A DNA stretch of 62,937 nt from CAYQDF01 sp964416175 (GTDB lineage: Bacteria > Chloroflexota > Anaerolineae > Anaerolineales > UBA4823). Below, piece after piece: positions 40,781-48,596 of this stretch. Positions within the stretch are counted from its first letter, which is position 1. Each line of letters begins with the position of its first letter. Under the pieces are notes generated by a model. That model was not told the origin of the DNA. It saw only the letters and a program-made list of their open reading frames with translations, and ran no database searches. The position numbers and the translations under genes were made by a program. The stretch is from NCBI GenBank assembly GCA_964416175.1, contig CAYQDF010000007.1, positions 1 to 62,937 of the forward strand, in the 5' to 3' direction.

Positions 40781-41182
40781 ATGCCCTATAAAGTCCGTGA
40801 TTGGATGAGCAGTCCGGTGCTGGTGGTGGACCCGGACTCCACGGTTTCCTTCGCCCTCACCCTGATGCGCCGCAGGAATGTCCACAGCCTGGTCGTCAAC
40901 ATCACCGAAGATAAGCTCACTTACGGGATCATTACCACCACCGACATCCGGGATAAAATCATTGCCGCCGATCGCAATCCATCCGAAACGCTCGTCCGGG
41001 AGATCATGACAGCCCCGGTTTACACAGCCAGGCCAGACTGGACTCTGAAGGAGTGTTCCGTCAAGATGCAGCAATACAACATCCACCATATGCCGGTCGT
41101 CGATCAGAATGGCGTCTTGATCGGCTTGATTTCCGCTACGGATATCTTCACAGCCGCGGAGGAGATCGGCTGGGGGAGATAA
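40781..41182 (+). CDS. CBS-pair domain protein
   Basis: 133 aa made of two CBS motifs: about 1-60 (VRDWMSSPVLVVDPDSTV, GIITTTDIRDKI) and 65-125 (VREIMTAPVYTARPDWT, GLISATDIF). Such stand-alone pairs bind adenine nucleotides or S-adenosylmethionine and act as energy sensors. GAGGAGG precedes the ATG. It lies just before the pyruvate dehydrogenase operon, and adenylate sensing of that pathway would be sensible, but this is inference from position. Confidence 0.82.
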   Translation: MPYKVRDWMSSPVLVVDPDSTVSFALTLMRRRNVHSLVVNITEDKLTYGIITTTDIRDKIIAADRNPSETLVREIMTAPVYTARPDWTLKECSVKMQQYNIHHMPVVDQNGVLIGLISATDIFTAAEEIGWGR

Positions 41183-41193
41183 CAGGAGTGATC

Positions 41194-41202
41194 TGGTATA
41201 AT
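41194..41202 (+). promoter_or_regulatory. Extended -10 promoter of the PDH operon
   Basis: TGGTATAAT lies 12 nt after the CBS gene stop and about 100 nt before the E1alpha ATG. There is no clear -35 hexamer. Confidence 0.5.
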
Positions 41203-41241
41203 TTTTCGATTGATTGCGGTTCTGGATCGCTTGATTTAAGG

Positions 41242-41270
41242 ATAACGCCGGGAGCATCCCGGTGTTATTT
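41242..41270 (+). terminator. Hairpin in the PDH leader (terminator or attenuator)
   Basis: ATAACGCCGGGA (41242-41253) and TCCCGGTGTTAT (41257-41268) form a 12-bp stem with one G-U pair and a 3-nt loop, followed by TTTTG-like sequence. It ends the CBS transcript, or, because it lies downstream of the -10 element at 41197, it attenuates the PDH transcript. Confidence 0.5.
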
Positions 41271-41304
41271 TGAATGAACTGATATCTTGGAGGCCCATAT
41301 TCAT

Positions 41305-42264
41305 ATGGAGAAAAAAGAATATCTGGACCTTTACCACCAGATGGTATTGATCCGTCGGTTGGAGGAGCGCGCCGCAGAGCTTTACCAGCAGGGAAAGATC
41401 GGCGGTTTCCTTCACCTGTATATCGGACAGGAAGCCGTGAGCACCGGGATCCTCTCTGCTCGCCAGCCTCAAGACAACGTGATCACCGCTTATCGGGACC
41501 ACGGAGTGGCAATCAACGTTGGGATCCCGGCCCGGGAGGTCATGGCTGAACTACTCGGGAAGGCGACGGGCACCTCGAAAGGGAAGGGCGGCTCGATGCA
41601 CATGGCGGACGTGGGACGCAGGTTCTGGGGTGGGCACGCGGTCGTCGGCGCACACCTGCCGATCGCCGATGGGCTTGCCCTCGCCGACCAGTACCTGGGC
41701 AGAGACGCCATCACCCTGTGCTTGTTTGGGGACGGGGCAACTAACATAGGCTTTTTCCATGAAGCGCTGAATTTATCCAGGGTCTGGGATCTGCCGGTCC
41801 TGTGGATCTGTGAGAACAATCAATACGGGATGGGAACATCCGTCGAGCGGGCTTCCGCCGTGGTCGAGATCCGCCAGAAAGCGGAGGGCTATGACATCCC
41901 CAATGCCCGCGTGGATGGGATGAACATTATAGAAGTCCGCAAAGCTGCGGAGGAGCACATCGCCCATGTCCGTTCCGGAAAAGGGCCGTTCTTCCTGGAG
42001 GTCGTAACCTACCGCTATCGCGGCCATTCAATGGGCGACCCCGAACGTTACCGTCAGAAAGACGAGGTGGAGAAATGGCAGGCGGACGATCCGATCGGGA
42101 TTTACCAGCGCTACCTTCGCGATGAGAAAATAGCGACAAAAGTGGAGCTGGAAGACCTGGAGACCAGCGTCGAAGCGGAAGTGCAGGATGCCGTGGAATA
42201 CGCGGAATCAAGCCCGGAGCCGGCTCCCGATGAATTGTTCACGGATATCTACGCAGAGAGTTGA
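41305..42264 (+). CDS. pdhA: Pyruvate (2-oxoacid) dehydrogenase E1 component, alpha subunit
   Basis: 319 aa from ATG 41305; GGAGG (41288-41292) is the ribosome site, so the in-frame TTG at 41287, which overlaps it, is not used. It decarboxylates a 2-oxoacid on TPP. The TPP motif is FGDGATNIGFFHEALN to ENNQYG, and the phosphorylation-loop-like HSMGDPERYR is present. It is similar to PDH and acetoin dehydrogenase E1alpha. Its partners E1beta and E2 follow. No E3 is in the window. Confidence 0.9.
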   Translation: MEKKEYLDLYHQMVLIRRLEERAAELYQQGKIGGFLHLYIGQEAVSTGILSARQPQDNVITAYRDHGVAINVGIPAREVMAELLGKATGTSKGKGGSMHMADVGRRFWGGHAVVGAHLPIADGLALADQYLGRDAITLCLFGDGATNIGFFHEALNLSRVWDLPVLWICENNQYGMGTSVERASAVVEIRQKAEGYDIPNARVDGMNIIEVRKAAEEHIAHVRSGKGPFFLEVVTYRYRGHSMGDPERYRQKDEVEKWQADDPIGIYQRYLRDEKIATKVELEDLETSVEAEVQDAVEYAESSPEPAPDELFTDIYAES

Positions 42265-42274
42265 GGAAGCGAGC

Positions 42275-43246
42275 ATGGCAAAGATCACAATGCGGGAGGC
42301 GATCTCACAGGCCTTATGGGAAGAAATGGAGCGGGACGACCGGGTGTTCATCCTGGGGGAAGAGGTCGGGGTTTGGGGTGGTACATACGCAGTGACGAAG
42401 GGTTTTTATGACCACTTCGGCGAGCGGCGAGTACGGGACACACCGATTGCGGAATCGACCATTATCGGGGCTGCGATCGGGGCTGCCATGAACGGGCTGC
42501 GTCCGGTCGCGGAGCTGATGACGATCAACTTCGCCTTCGCAGCCATGGACCACATCGTAAACCAGGCTGCAAAGCTGCGCTATATGTTCGGCGGACAATT
42601 CACTCTGCCGCTGGTGATCCGGGCGCCAGGCGGCGGGGGGCGGCAGCTCGCGGCGACGCATTCCCAGACTCCGGATGCGATCTTCGCCCATTTTCCCGGC
42701 TTGAAAGTTGTCGCGCCCGGTACACCAGAAGACGCCAAGGGCATGCTGAAGGCTGCTATCCGCTCGGATGACCCCGTCCTCTTCATCGAACACGCCACGC
42801 TGTACCAGGTGCGGGGAGAAGTCCCGGATGGCGATTATACGGTTCCACTCGACACGGCAAAAGTGCAGAAACCGGGCAGCGATGTGACCATCGTTACTTA
42901 CAGCAAGATGCTGGAGGTGTCGCTGAAAGCAGCGGAGGTACTCGCGAGGGAGGGCATCGAAGTAGAGATTGTCGATCTCCGTTGCCTGCGTCCCCTGGAT
43001 ATGCAGCCTGTGCTGGAATCGTTCAAGAAAACCAATCGCGCGGTGATCGTCGAAGAGGGCTGGCGATCTTACGGGGTTGGCGCGGAAGTGGCGGCGCGCA
43101 TCTATGAGGAAGCTTTCGACTACGTCGATGCTCCGATCCGGCGCGTGGCGCAAAAAGAGGTCCCCCTGCCCTATAACCGGGCGCTCGAACAGATGGCCCT
43201 GCCTCAGGTGCAGGATGTGGTTGATGCAGTGAAGGAGGTGGTTTGA
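42275..43246 (+). CDS. pdhB: Pyruvate (2-oxoacid) dehydrogenase E1 component, beta subunit
   Basis: 323 aa from ATG 42275 (MAKITMREAISQALWEEMER). It contains FILGEEVGVWGGTYAVTKG and RVRDTPIAESTIIGAAIGA, with a C-terminal transketolase domain (DLRCLRPLDM, VIVEEGWRSYGVG). The beta subunit completes the TPP site and binds E2. An apparent upstream start at 42188 lies inside E1alpha. The gap to E1alpha is 10 nt. Confidence 0.92.
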   Translation: MAKITMREAISQALWEEMERDDRVFILGEEVGVWGGTYAVTKGFYDHFGERRVRDTPIAESTIIGAAIGAAMNGLRPVAELMTINFAFAAMDHIVNQAAKLRYMFGGQFTLPLVIRAPGGGGRQLAATHSQTPDAIFAHFPGLKVVAPGTPEDAKGMLKAAIRSDDPVLFIEHATLYQVRGEVPDGDYTVPLDTAKVQKPGSDVTIVTYSKMLEVSLKAAEVLAREGIEVEIVDLRCLRPLDMQPVLESFKKTNRAVIVEEGWRSYGVGAEVAARIYEEAFDYVDAPIRRVAQKEVPLPYNRALEQMALPQVQDVVDAVKEVV

Positions 43247-44535
43247 TGGCGGAAGTGGTCATCATGCCGAAATTGGGTTTCGACATGGCGGAAGGGACGC
43301 TTGTCCGCTGGGTCGTTGCTGAAAACGCGCCCGTAGAAAAAGGTCAGGTCCTCGCTGAGATCGAGACCGATAAAGCCACAGTAGAGGTCGAGTCTTCATA
43401 CTCGGGATACGTTCGGCGCCATCTGGTCTCGGAAGGCGCCATCGTTCCGGTGAACACCCCCATCGCGGTCATTGGCGGCGAAAAGGAGGCGATCGATTTC
43501 CAGGCGCTCCTCCAGGGGACAGGGGTGGCGGAAGAAGCCATGCGCATAGAAGGCGCGGAGAAAGCTGCGCCTGCTGCTGAACCGGAAGCGCCGCGCGAGC
43601 GTGGGGACGGCAAGGCCCGGGAGCGGGGTGTGGAAGAAGAGATTGGGCGGCTGCCTGAAGGCGTGCGCGCCTCTCCCCTGGCGCGGCGCATGGCGGAGGA
43701 ATTGGGAATCGACCTGGCAGCTGTGGCCGGCACCGGACCAGGGGGTCGGATCATCAAGGCTGATATCGAAGCGTTCAAAAAGACCGCCCCTGCCGTCGCA
43801 GAGGAGGCAGTTGCCCCGCCGCCAGTAGTGGTAAGGGAAGTCCCTCCCGACAGGCGGGTGCCGCTCAGCAGGCTGCGGGCAGCGGTTGGTCGGCGAATGG
43901 TCGTCGCCAAGCAGCAGTACCCGCAGTTCTACATCACTCACGAGTATGACGTGGGCGCCCTGATGGCGCTGCGCGCGCAAGTAAACGCCATGCTGCCGGA
44001 CGAGGAGAAAACTTCGGTGAACGATTACGTCCTCAAAGGGGTTGCGCTGGCCTTGCGTGAATTTCCCAATTTAAACGCTTCCCTCGATGAGGAAAAACAA
44101 GAGGTCGTTCAGTTTGGGCACATTAACCTTGGGGTGGCAGTCGCGGTCGAGAACGGACTGCTGACCGTCGTCTGCCGGGATGCCGACCAGAAATCAGTTC
44201 GCCAGATTTCCCGCGAGGTGCGGATGATGGCAGCCCGGGCGCGCGAAGGTAAAGTACGCCCGGAAGATATCGAGGGTTCGACGTTTTCTGTGAGTAACCT
44301 GGGCATGTTCGATGTCGCTGAATTCATCGCCATCCTCAACCCGCCAGAAGCTGCTATCCTGGCAGTCGGTTCGGCAGTGGAAGTGCCTGTTGTAATCAAT
44401 GGAGAGATCCAGCCCGGTCTGCGCATGAAAGCCACCATCTCCGTCGATCACCGGGTCAGCGATGGTGCCGAAGCTGCCCGCTTCCTGCAAGCCCTTGAGA
44501 AATACCTGGAAGAGCCGCTTCGGCTCCTGGTCTAG
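43246..44535 (+). CDS. pdhC: Dihydrolipoamide acyltransferase (E2)
   Basis: 429 aa. AAGGAGGT lies 7 nt before an ATG that overlaps the E1beta stop. One lipoyl domain (1-78) has lipoyl-lysine K43 in EIETDKATVEVES. A Pro/Ala/Glu linker leads to the E3/E1-binding domain (about 137-172, RASPLARRMAEELGID). The catalytic acyltransferase domain (about 200-429) has H402 and D406 in DHRVSDGAE. A single lipoyl domain and the PLGFDMAEG-type N-terminus fit Gram-positive-like PDH or acetoin dehydrogenase complexes. The substrate is not proven. Confidence 0.92.
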   Translation: MAEVVIMPKLGFDMAEGTLVRWVVAENAPVEKGQVLAEIETDKATVEVESSYSGYVRRHLVSEGAIVPVNTPIAVIGGEKEAIDFQALLQGTGVAEEAMRIEGAEKAAPAAEPEAPRERGDGKARERGVEEEIGRLPEGVRASPLARRMAEELGIDLAAVAGTGPGGRIIKADIEAFKKTAPAVAEEAVAPPPVVVREVPPDRRVPLSRLRAAVGRRMVVAKQQYPQFYITHEYDVGALMALRAQVNAMLPDEEKTSVNDYVLKGVALALREFPNLNASLDEEKQEVVQFGHINLGVAVAVENGLLTVVCRDADQKSVRQISREVRMMAARAREGKVRPEDIEGSTFSVSNLGMFDVAEFIAILNPPEAAILAVGSAVEVPVVINGEIQPGLRMKATISVDHRVSDGAEAARFLQALEKYLEEPLRLLV

Positions 44536-44587
44536 ATCGGGCAGCGCACGACCTTACCACAGATTCAGATAGAATACAAAAGCGACC

Positions 44588-45124
44588 ATGGATGAAGACC
44601 TTTCCCACCTGAAAAAGCGCCTGAGGGAAGAAGGCGAGAAGACCCTTGCGTATTTCTCAACGCTTTCCCATGACCGGTGGGAGATCCCGGTGTACACCGC
44701 GGGCTCTCGCTGGCGGATACGCCAGATCCTGGCGCACTTCATCTCGACTGAGCGGATCTACCAGCATTATCTGGAGGATGTCCTCCGGGGGGGCCGCGGC
44801 GCGCCGATGGACATGGACATCGACCAGTTCAACGAGGCAGAAGTCGCTAAAATTGGATCGCAAGCGGTCACAGACCTCCTCGAGAGCTTCCGCGAAGCAC
44901 GCGAGGAGACGCTCCAGATGACTGACGCCATGGACGCGGGGGATCTCCTGAAAACTGCACTCCATCCCTGGTTTGGCGAGCGGACGCTCGGCTGGTACTT
45001 GAAGCTGATCTACCGGCACAACAACCTCCACCTCCAGGACATTCGCCGGGCAATCCAGGCTGGTGAACCCGTCCCGCACACGGACGCCCACCGTGTTGGC
45101 CGAGATGTCAACCCTCCGAAATAA
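44588..45124 (+). CDS. DinB/DfsB-like four-helix protein
   Basis: 178 aa. It has a four-helix bundle fold with the histidines typical of the DinB-like metal site: ILAHFISTE (about 50-58) and IYRHNNLHLQDI near the C-terminus. Family members include thiol-dependent transferases (bacillithiol or mycothiol S-transferases) and proteins of unknown role. A -10-like TAGAAT (44570-44575) lies 12 nt before the ATG, and there is no ribosome site, suggesting a very short leader. Confidence 0.7.
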   Translation: MDEDLSHLKKRLREEGEKTLAYFSTLSHDRWEIPVYTAGSRWRIRQILAHFISTERIYQHYLEDVLRGGRGAPMDMDIDQFNEAEVAKIGSQAVTDLLESFREAREETLQMTDAMDAGDLLKTALHPWFGERTLGWYLKLIYRHNNLHLQDIRRAIQAGEPVPHTDAHRVGRDVNPPK

Positions 45125-45158
45125 TGCCCGCCCTCCTGGAGGTTGATTCCTTCAGAAA

Positions 45159-45728
45159 ATGCCCTCGGCGCAATCCGACCTCCGGTATCTCGAAGCTGCA
45201 ACCGGGCTGCTGGAAGACTATTTACTCTCGAAGGATGTTTACTGGCAGCTGGGAGCAGACGCCCCGGCTGGCGATCCGCCTTTCCCAAGTCTGACGCTCG
45301 GGGGGGTTCTATTAGCGCAGGCCCGGCTCAATGCGCGGGCGCTCGAGGGCGATCTCCGATCACGGCGAGACCGGATCAATTTCCAGATCGAAGCTCTCCG
45401 GATGAAATGGCGCGTAGCCTGGGAAAGAAAAGCCAGGGAGGAATTCTCAGCCAGGCTGGTTCTTTGGAGGAATTTCCTGGAGGATTACCGCCTGGACCCG
45501 GATTCGAATGCCGACCGTTATCCCTACGAGGTCGGCCGGAGGGTCATGCTCGACCTGCTGGAGGGGGAGGCAGGGCAGCTCCGAAATGCTGAACGGGAGA
45601 TGTTCTCTGGTCTCGATCTCATTTTGAACGCATATTTTCAGCCCGGTGATTTCGTTTGGGAACCGGAACTGGTGGGGGGATTTCCAAAGAACCGGTACAG
45701 CTACCTTTATGGCCGGTTGAAGGGATGA
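45159..45728 (+). CDS. Hypothetical helical protein
   Basis: 189 aa, mostly charged helix with a coiled-coil-like stretch (RDRINFQIEALRMKWRVAWE) and an aromatic C-terminus (FPKNRYSYLYGRLKG). There is no signal peptide or membrane segment. I do not recognise a family. Its last 22 bp overlap the 3' end of the opposite-strand lipoprotein gene. It follows DinB by 34 nt and may be co-transcribed. Confidence 0.6.
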   Translation: MPSAQSDLRYLEAATGLLEDYLLSKDVYWQLGADAPAGDPPFPSLTLGGVLLAQARLNARALEGDLRSRRDRINFQIEALRMKWRVAWERKAREEFSARLVLWRNFLEDYRLDPDSNADRYPYEVGRRVMLDLLEGEAGQLRNAEREMFSGLDLILNAYFQPGDFVWEPELVGGFPKNRYSYLYGRLKG

Positions 45729-46483
45729 TCGCCGCCGCGTTGTCCGTCCAGGGCAGAGTAGCGCTCCAGCAGTAAGTCCAACCCTTCCCGGTTTTGGAGA
45801 CAGGACGCGAAAGCTCTCACATTTCCTTGCGGTTCCTTACCCGCCAGAAGCAGGACCGGCATGTGAAGAGAGACTCCGGCGACCTGCACCTGGCGGACTG
45901 TGTCGTCAAGCCAGGCTCCCGGCATGAATCCAATCGCGGCCGGATCTGCAGCGACTGCTTCCAGCATGGCTTCTACTCCTGGCGCCAGGTTTGCGAATGA
46001 AGTCAGCCGGGACCCTCCGAGAATGGTCCCTGAGAACAAGGCTTGAAGTTCGTTTCCTTCAGGGTAGACCCAGACTGACACCCGGCTGTCTACCTCAACG
46101 AATCCTGCCCAGTTATCCTCCCGACCGGAGAAGATCGCCCTGAGATCGCCGATTTCGAGGCTCTCCACCGGATTGGTCCGGTTGACAACCACTGCTAATT
46201 CGTCCAGCACGAGGGGCGCGGCAAACCCGGTATTTCCCGGCGGGTTCCCCAACCACAAGGTGAGATCTGCAGACCTGCTGGCGACAGCGCTGGCTGGCAC
46301 CCGCTCCACGAACAGCACCGTGTCTGGCAGGGACTGGCTGCATTTCACCAGTGCCGGCACTGCGGGTTCCAACGAAGGGAGGATGGAGATTGTAATGGCA
46401 TCAGGTGTCGGGGGAATAATGCGGGGAGGAGGGGCGCCGCAGGCTACGAGCAGGAGGACTGCTCCAAGAAAAATCTTGTTCAC
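45707..46483 (-). CDS. PstS-like substrate-binding lipoprotein
   Basis: 258 aa. A short signal with lipobox LLVACG is followed by a Pro-rich linker and a periplasmic-binding-protein-like domain: DELAVVVNRTNPVESLEIGDLRAIFSG (a PstS-type hinge region, broken here at NP/VE), then DPAAIGFMPGAW. It resembles phosphate-binding proteins of the ABC type but is short, and no transporter genes are nearby. It may be a stand-alone binding lipoprotein or sensor. Confidence 0.7.
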   Translation of the reverse strand: MNKIFLGAVLLLVACGAPPPRIIPPTPDAITISILPSLEPAVPALVKCSQSLPDTVLFVERVPASAVASRSADLTLWLGNPPGNTGFAAPLVLDELAVVVNRTNPVESLEIGDLRAIFSGREDNWAGFVEVDSRVSVWVYPEGNELQALFSGTILGGSRLTSFANLAPGVEAMLEAVAADPAAIGFMPGAWLDDTVRQVQVAGVSLHMPVLLLAGKEPQGNVRAFASCLQNREGLDLLLERYSALDGQRGGDHPFNRP

Positions 46484-46516
46484 GGTATCGGGAGTTGGTA
46501 AAGGTTCTGCGTGGGT

Positions 46517-47341
46517 TCAATTGCGAAAAAAATAGGTCGCCAGAGTAATCAGGCCCATCAGGACGCAGTAAGCAGAAAAGTAGTACAGCGGTTGCTTGTT
46601 CAGTACTTTCAACAACCAGCCGATTGACAGGTACCCCACGATCCCTGCCGACAGGAAACCAGGTATGAATCGCGGCAAGACAAGGCTGAGATCCTCGAAT
46701 TGTAACAGGTCCACCGTGGAAACAAGGCCGGCAGCGAACAGGACCGGTGCCGACATCAGAAAAGAAAATCGTGCAGCTGCGCGGCGCTCCAGGTCCCGGG
46801 TCATTCCTCCGGTGATGGTCGCGCCTGAGCGTGAAATACCCGGCAGGAGGGCAAAAACCTGGAACAACCCAACCACCAGCCCGTCGAGCCAGGTCATGTC
46901 TTCCAGTGGGCGGTTTCGCCTGCCAAACCGCTCCGCCAGCGCCAGCAATCCTGCTGTGAACAGCAGGGCGATGCCCGCGAGCAGGGGGTTAGAAAAGGAG
47001 TTTTCGATGCCGTCCAGGAAGGCCAGCCCGACTACGCTCGCCGGAATGGTCGCAAGGACGATGTACCAGCCCAGACGGGATGGCTGGGATGAGAAGGGGC
47101 GGCGATTCCGGAGATCGCAGATCATCGCTCGAGCGATCTGGATAAAATCTTGCCAGAAAAATGCGAAAACCCCCGCCAGGGTTGCAACCTGGACCAGCAC
47201 ATCGAACACGAAGGTCTCCTGGGGAAGGAGTTCCCATTGGAGGAGGAACGGCACGATTACCAGGTGGCCTGAGCTGGACACCGGCAGGAATTCCGTCAAT
47301 CCCTGAACGACGCCGAGAAGGACGGCCTGGAAAATAGTCAT
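46517..47341 (-). CDS. uppP: Undecaprenyl-diphosphatase
   Basis: 274 aa with about eight membrane helices. It dephosphorylates undecaprenyl pyrophosphate to recycle the cell-wall lipid carrier. Catalytic motifs are QGLTEFLPVSSSGHLVI near the N-terminus and LLPGISRSGATITGGM. It lies 10 nt after tgt and could be co-transcribed. The presence of uppP, mreB and an anhydro-sugar-type GH3 supports a peptidoglycan or related wall. Confidence 0.94.
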   Translation of the reverse strand: MTIFQAVLLGVVQGLTEFLPVSSSGHLVIVPFLLQWELLPQETFVFDVLVQVATLAGVFAFFWQDFIQIARAMICDLRNRRPFSSQPSRLGWYIVLATIPASVVGLAFLDGIENSFSNPLLAGIALLFTAGLLALAERFGRRNRPLEDMTWLDGLVVGLFQVFALLPGISRSGATITGGMTRDLERRAAARFSFLMSAPVLFAAGLVSTVDLLQFEDLSLVLPRFIPGFLSAGIVGYLSIGWLLKVLNKQPLYYFSAYCVLMGLITLATYFFRN

Positions 47342-47351
47342 CAGTTTGCGA

Positions 47352-48506
47352 TCATCCCTCAGTCTTTTGGTTGTGATGTCCAGCGCCGGGGCGGCTCCGC
47401 AGGGATTGGCTCACAACTGGGGCATACGGATCAAATTCCCCGGCCAGGATCGAATTGCGGATATCCCGGGTGAGGCGCAATAAGGTGAACAGGTTATGAA
47501 TCGACAGCAGGGTTGCTGCCAGCATTTCCTTTGCGATGATCAGGTGCCGCAGGTAGCCGCGTGTGAAATTCGAACAGGTATAACAGGAACAAGTCTCATC
47601 GATGGGCCGCTCGTCCCGGGCGTAGGCGGCGTTGACCAGGTTAAGGCGTTCGCCGGTGCCGATCATGGCAGCATTGTGACGGGCAAGGCGGGTCGGCAGG
47701 ACGCAGTCGAAGATGTCAATACCCCTTTGAATGCCCTGGAGAATGTCTGCGGGAGTGCCGACCCCCATCAAGTAACGGGGTTTGTCTTCTGGAAGGATTC
47801 GATCGATTATCTCCAACATGGCGAGCATTTCTTCCTTCGACTCGCCGACGGAGAGGCCGCCGATCGCGTGCCCGGGGAAACCAAGACTCGAGATAAATTC
47901 TGCTGATCGGGCGCGCAGATCTGCGAAAACGCCCCCCTGGACGATCCCAAACAGTGCCTGGTCGGACCGGCTCTTGGCAATTAAGCAGCGCTCTGCCCAG
48001 GCGTGGGTTCTTGCCAGGGCCTGTTCATTGTAGGTCCGGTCATACGGCGCAGCACATTCATCGAGAGCCATGATGATGTCTGCGCCGAGATTTTCCTGGA
48101 TCTTTACCGCCATTTCCGGGGTGAGATGGTGCGTGGATCCATCGATATGGCTCTTAAAGGTCACGCCATCTTCGCTGACGACCCGGCTGTTTGCGAGAGA
48201 AAATATCTGGAAGCCGCCCGAATCGGTCAGGATTGGCCTCTCCCATGCCATGAAACGATGCAGACCACCCAGAGAGGCGACAACCTCATCTCCTGGGCGA
48301 AGATATAGGTGGTAGGTGTTGGCGAGGATTAACGCTGCGCCGAGATCAACCAGGTGTGTTGGTGTAAGCGCTTTGACCGTGGCCTGTGTTCCGACGGGTG
48401 CAAAAACTGGCGTCTGTATTTCGCCGTGGGGCGTAGTAATTACCCCGGCCCTGGCGCGCCCCTGGCGAGCTTCGATCCGAAATGCGAATGGAGGGGGCGT
48501 GACCAC
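47352..48506 (-). CDS. tgt: Queuine tRNA-ribosyltransferase
   Basis: 384 aa. It exchanges G34 of GUN-anticodon tRNAs for the queuosine precursor. Catalytic Asp lies in ILTDSGGFQIFSLA. The zinc site is ETCSCYTCSNFTRGYLRHL. The substrate region ALDECAAPYDRTY and IGGLSVGES are also present. The GTG start is exactly 8 nt after a minus-strand GGTATAAT, so the mRNA is probably leaderless. No other queuosine gene is nearby. Confidence 0.95.
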   Translation of the reverse strand: MVTPPPFAFRIEARQGRARAGVITTPHGEIQTPVFAPVGTQATVKALTPTHLVDLGAALILANTYHLYLRPGDEVVASLGGLHRFMAWERPILTDSGGFQIFSLANSRVVSEDGVTFKSHIDGSTHHLTPEMAVKIQENLGADIIMALDECAAPYDRTYNEQALARTHAWAERCLIAKSRSDQALFGIVQGGVFADLRARSAEFISSLGFPGHAIGGLSVGESKEEMLAMLEIIDRILPEDKPRYLMGVGTPADILQGIQRGIDIFDCVLPTRLARHNAAMIGTGERLNLVNAAYARDERPIDETCSCYTCSNFTRGYLRHLIIAKEMLAATLLSIHNLFTLLRLTRDIRNSILAGEFDPYAPVVSQSLRSRPGAGHHNQKTEG

Positions 48507-48511
48507 AGCGG

Positions 48512-48541
48512 TTGATTATACCCTCTTTCCGATGATATAAT
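48512..48541 (+). promoter_or_regulatory. Promoter of the class III aminotransferase
   Basis: TTGATT (48512-48517) and TGATATAAT with the hexamer at 48536-48541, separated by 18 nt. It overlaps the tgt -10 on the other strand, so the two divergent promoters may compete. Confidence 0.55.
48515..48522 (-). promoter_or_regulatory. -10 element of tgt (leaderless)
   Basis: Minus-strand GGTATAAT with the hexamer at 48520-48515, followed by 8 nt and then the GTG start at 48506. Transcription should begin at or next to the start codon. Confidence 0.6.
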
Positions 48542-48596
48542 CCGATTTGTCTAACAATTAACCCGTATAACCAAGCAAAACCAAGGAGATTGGAAC

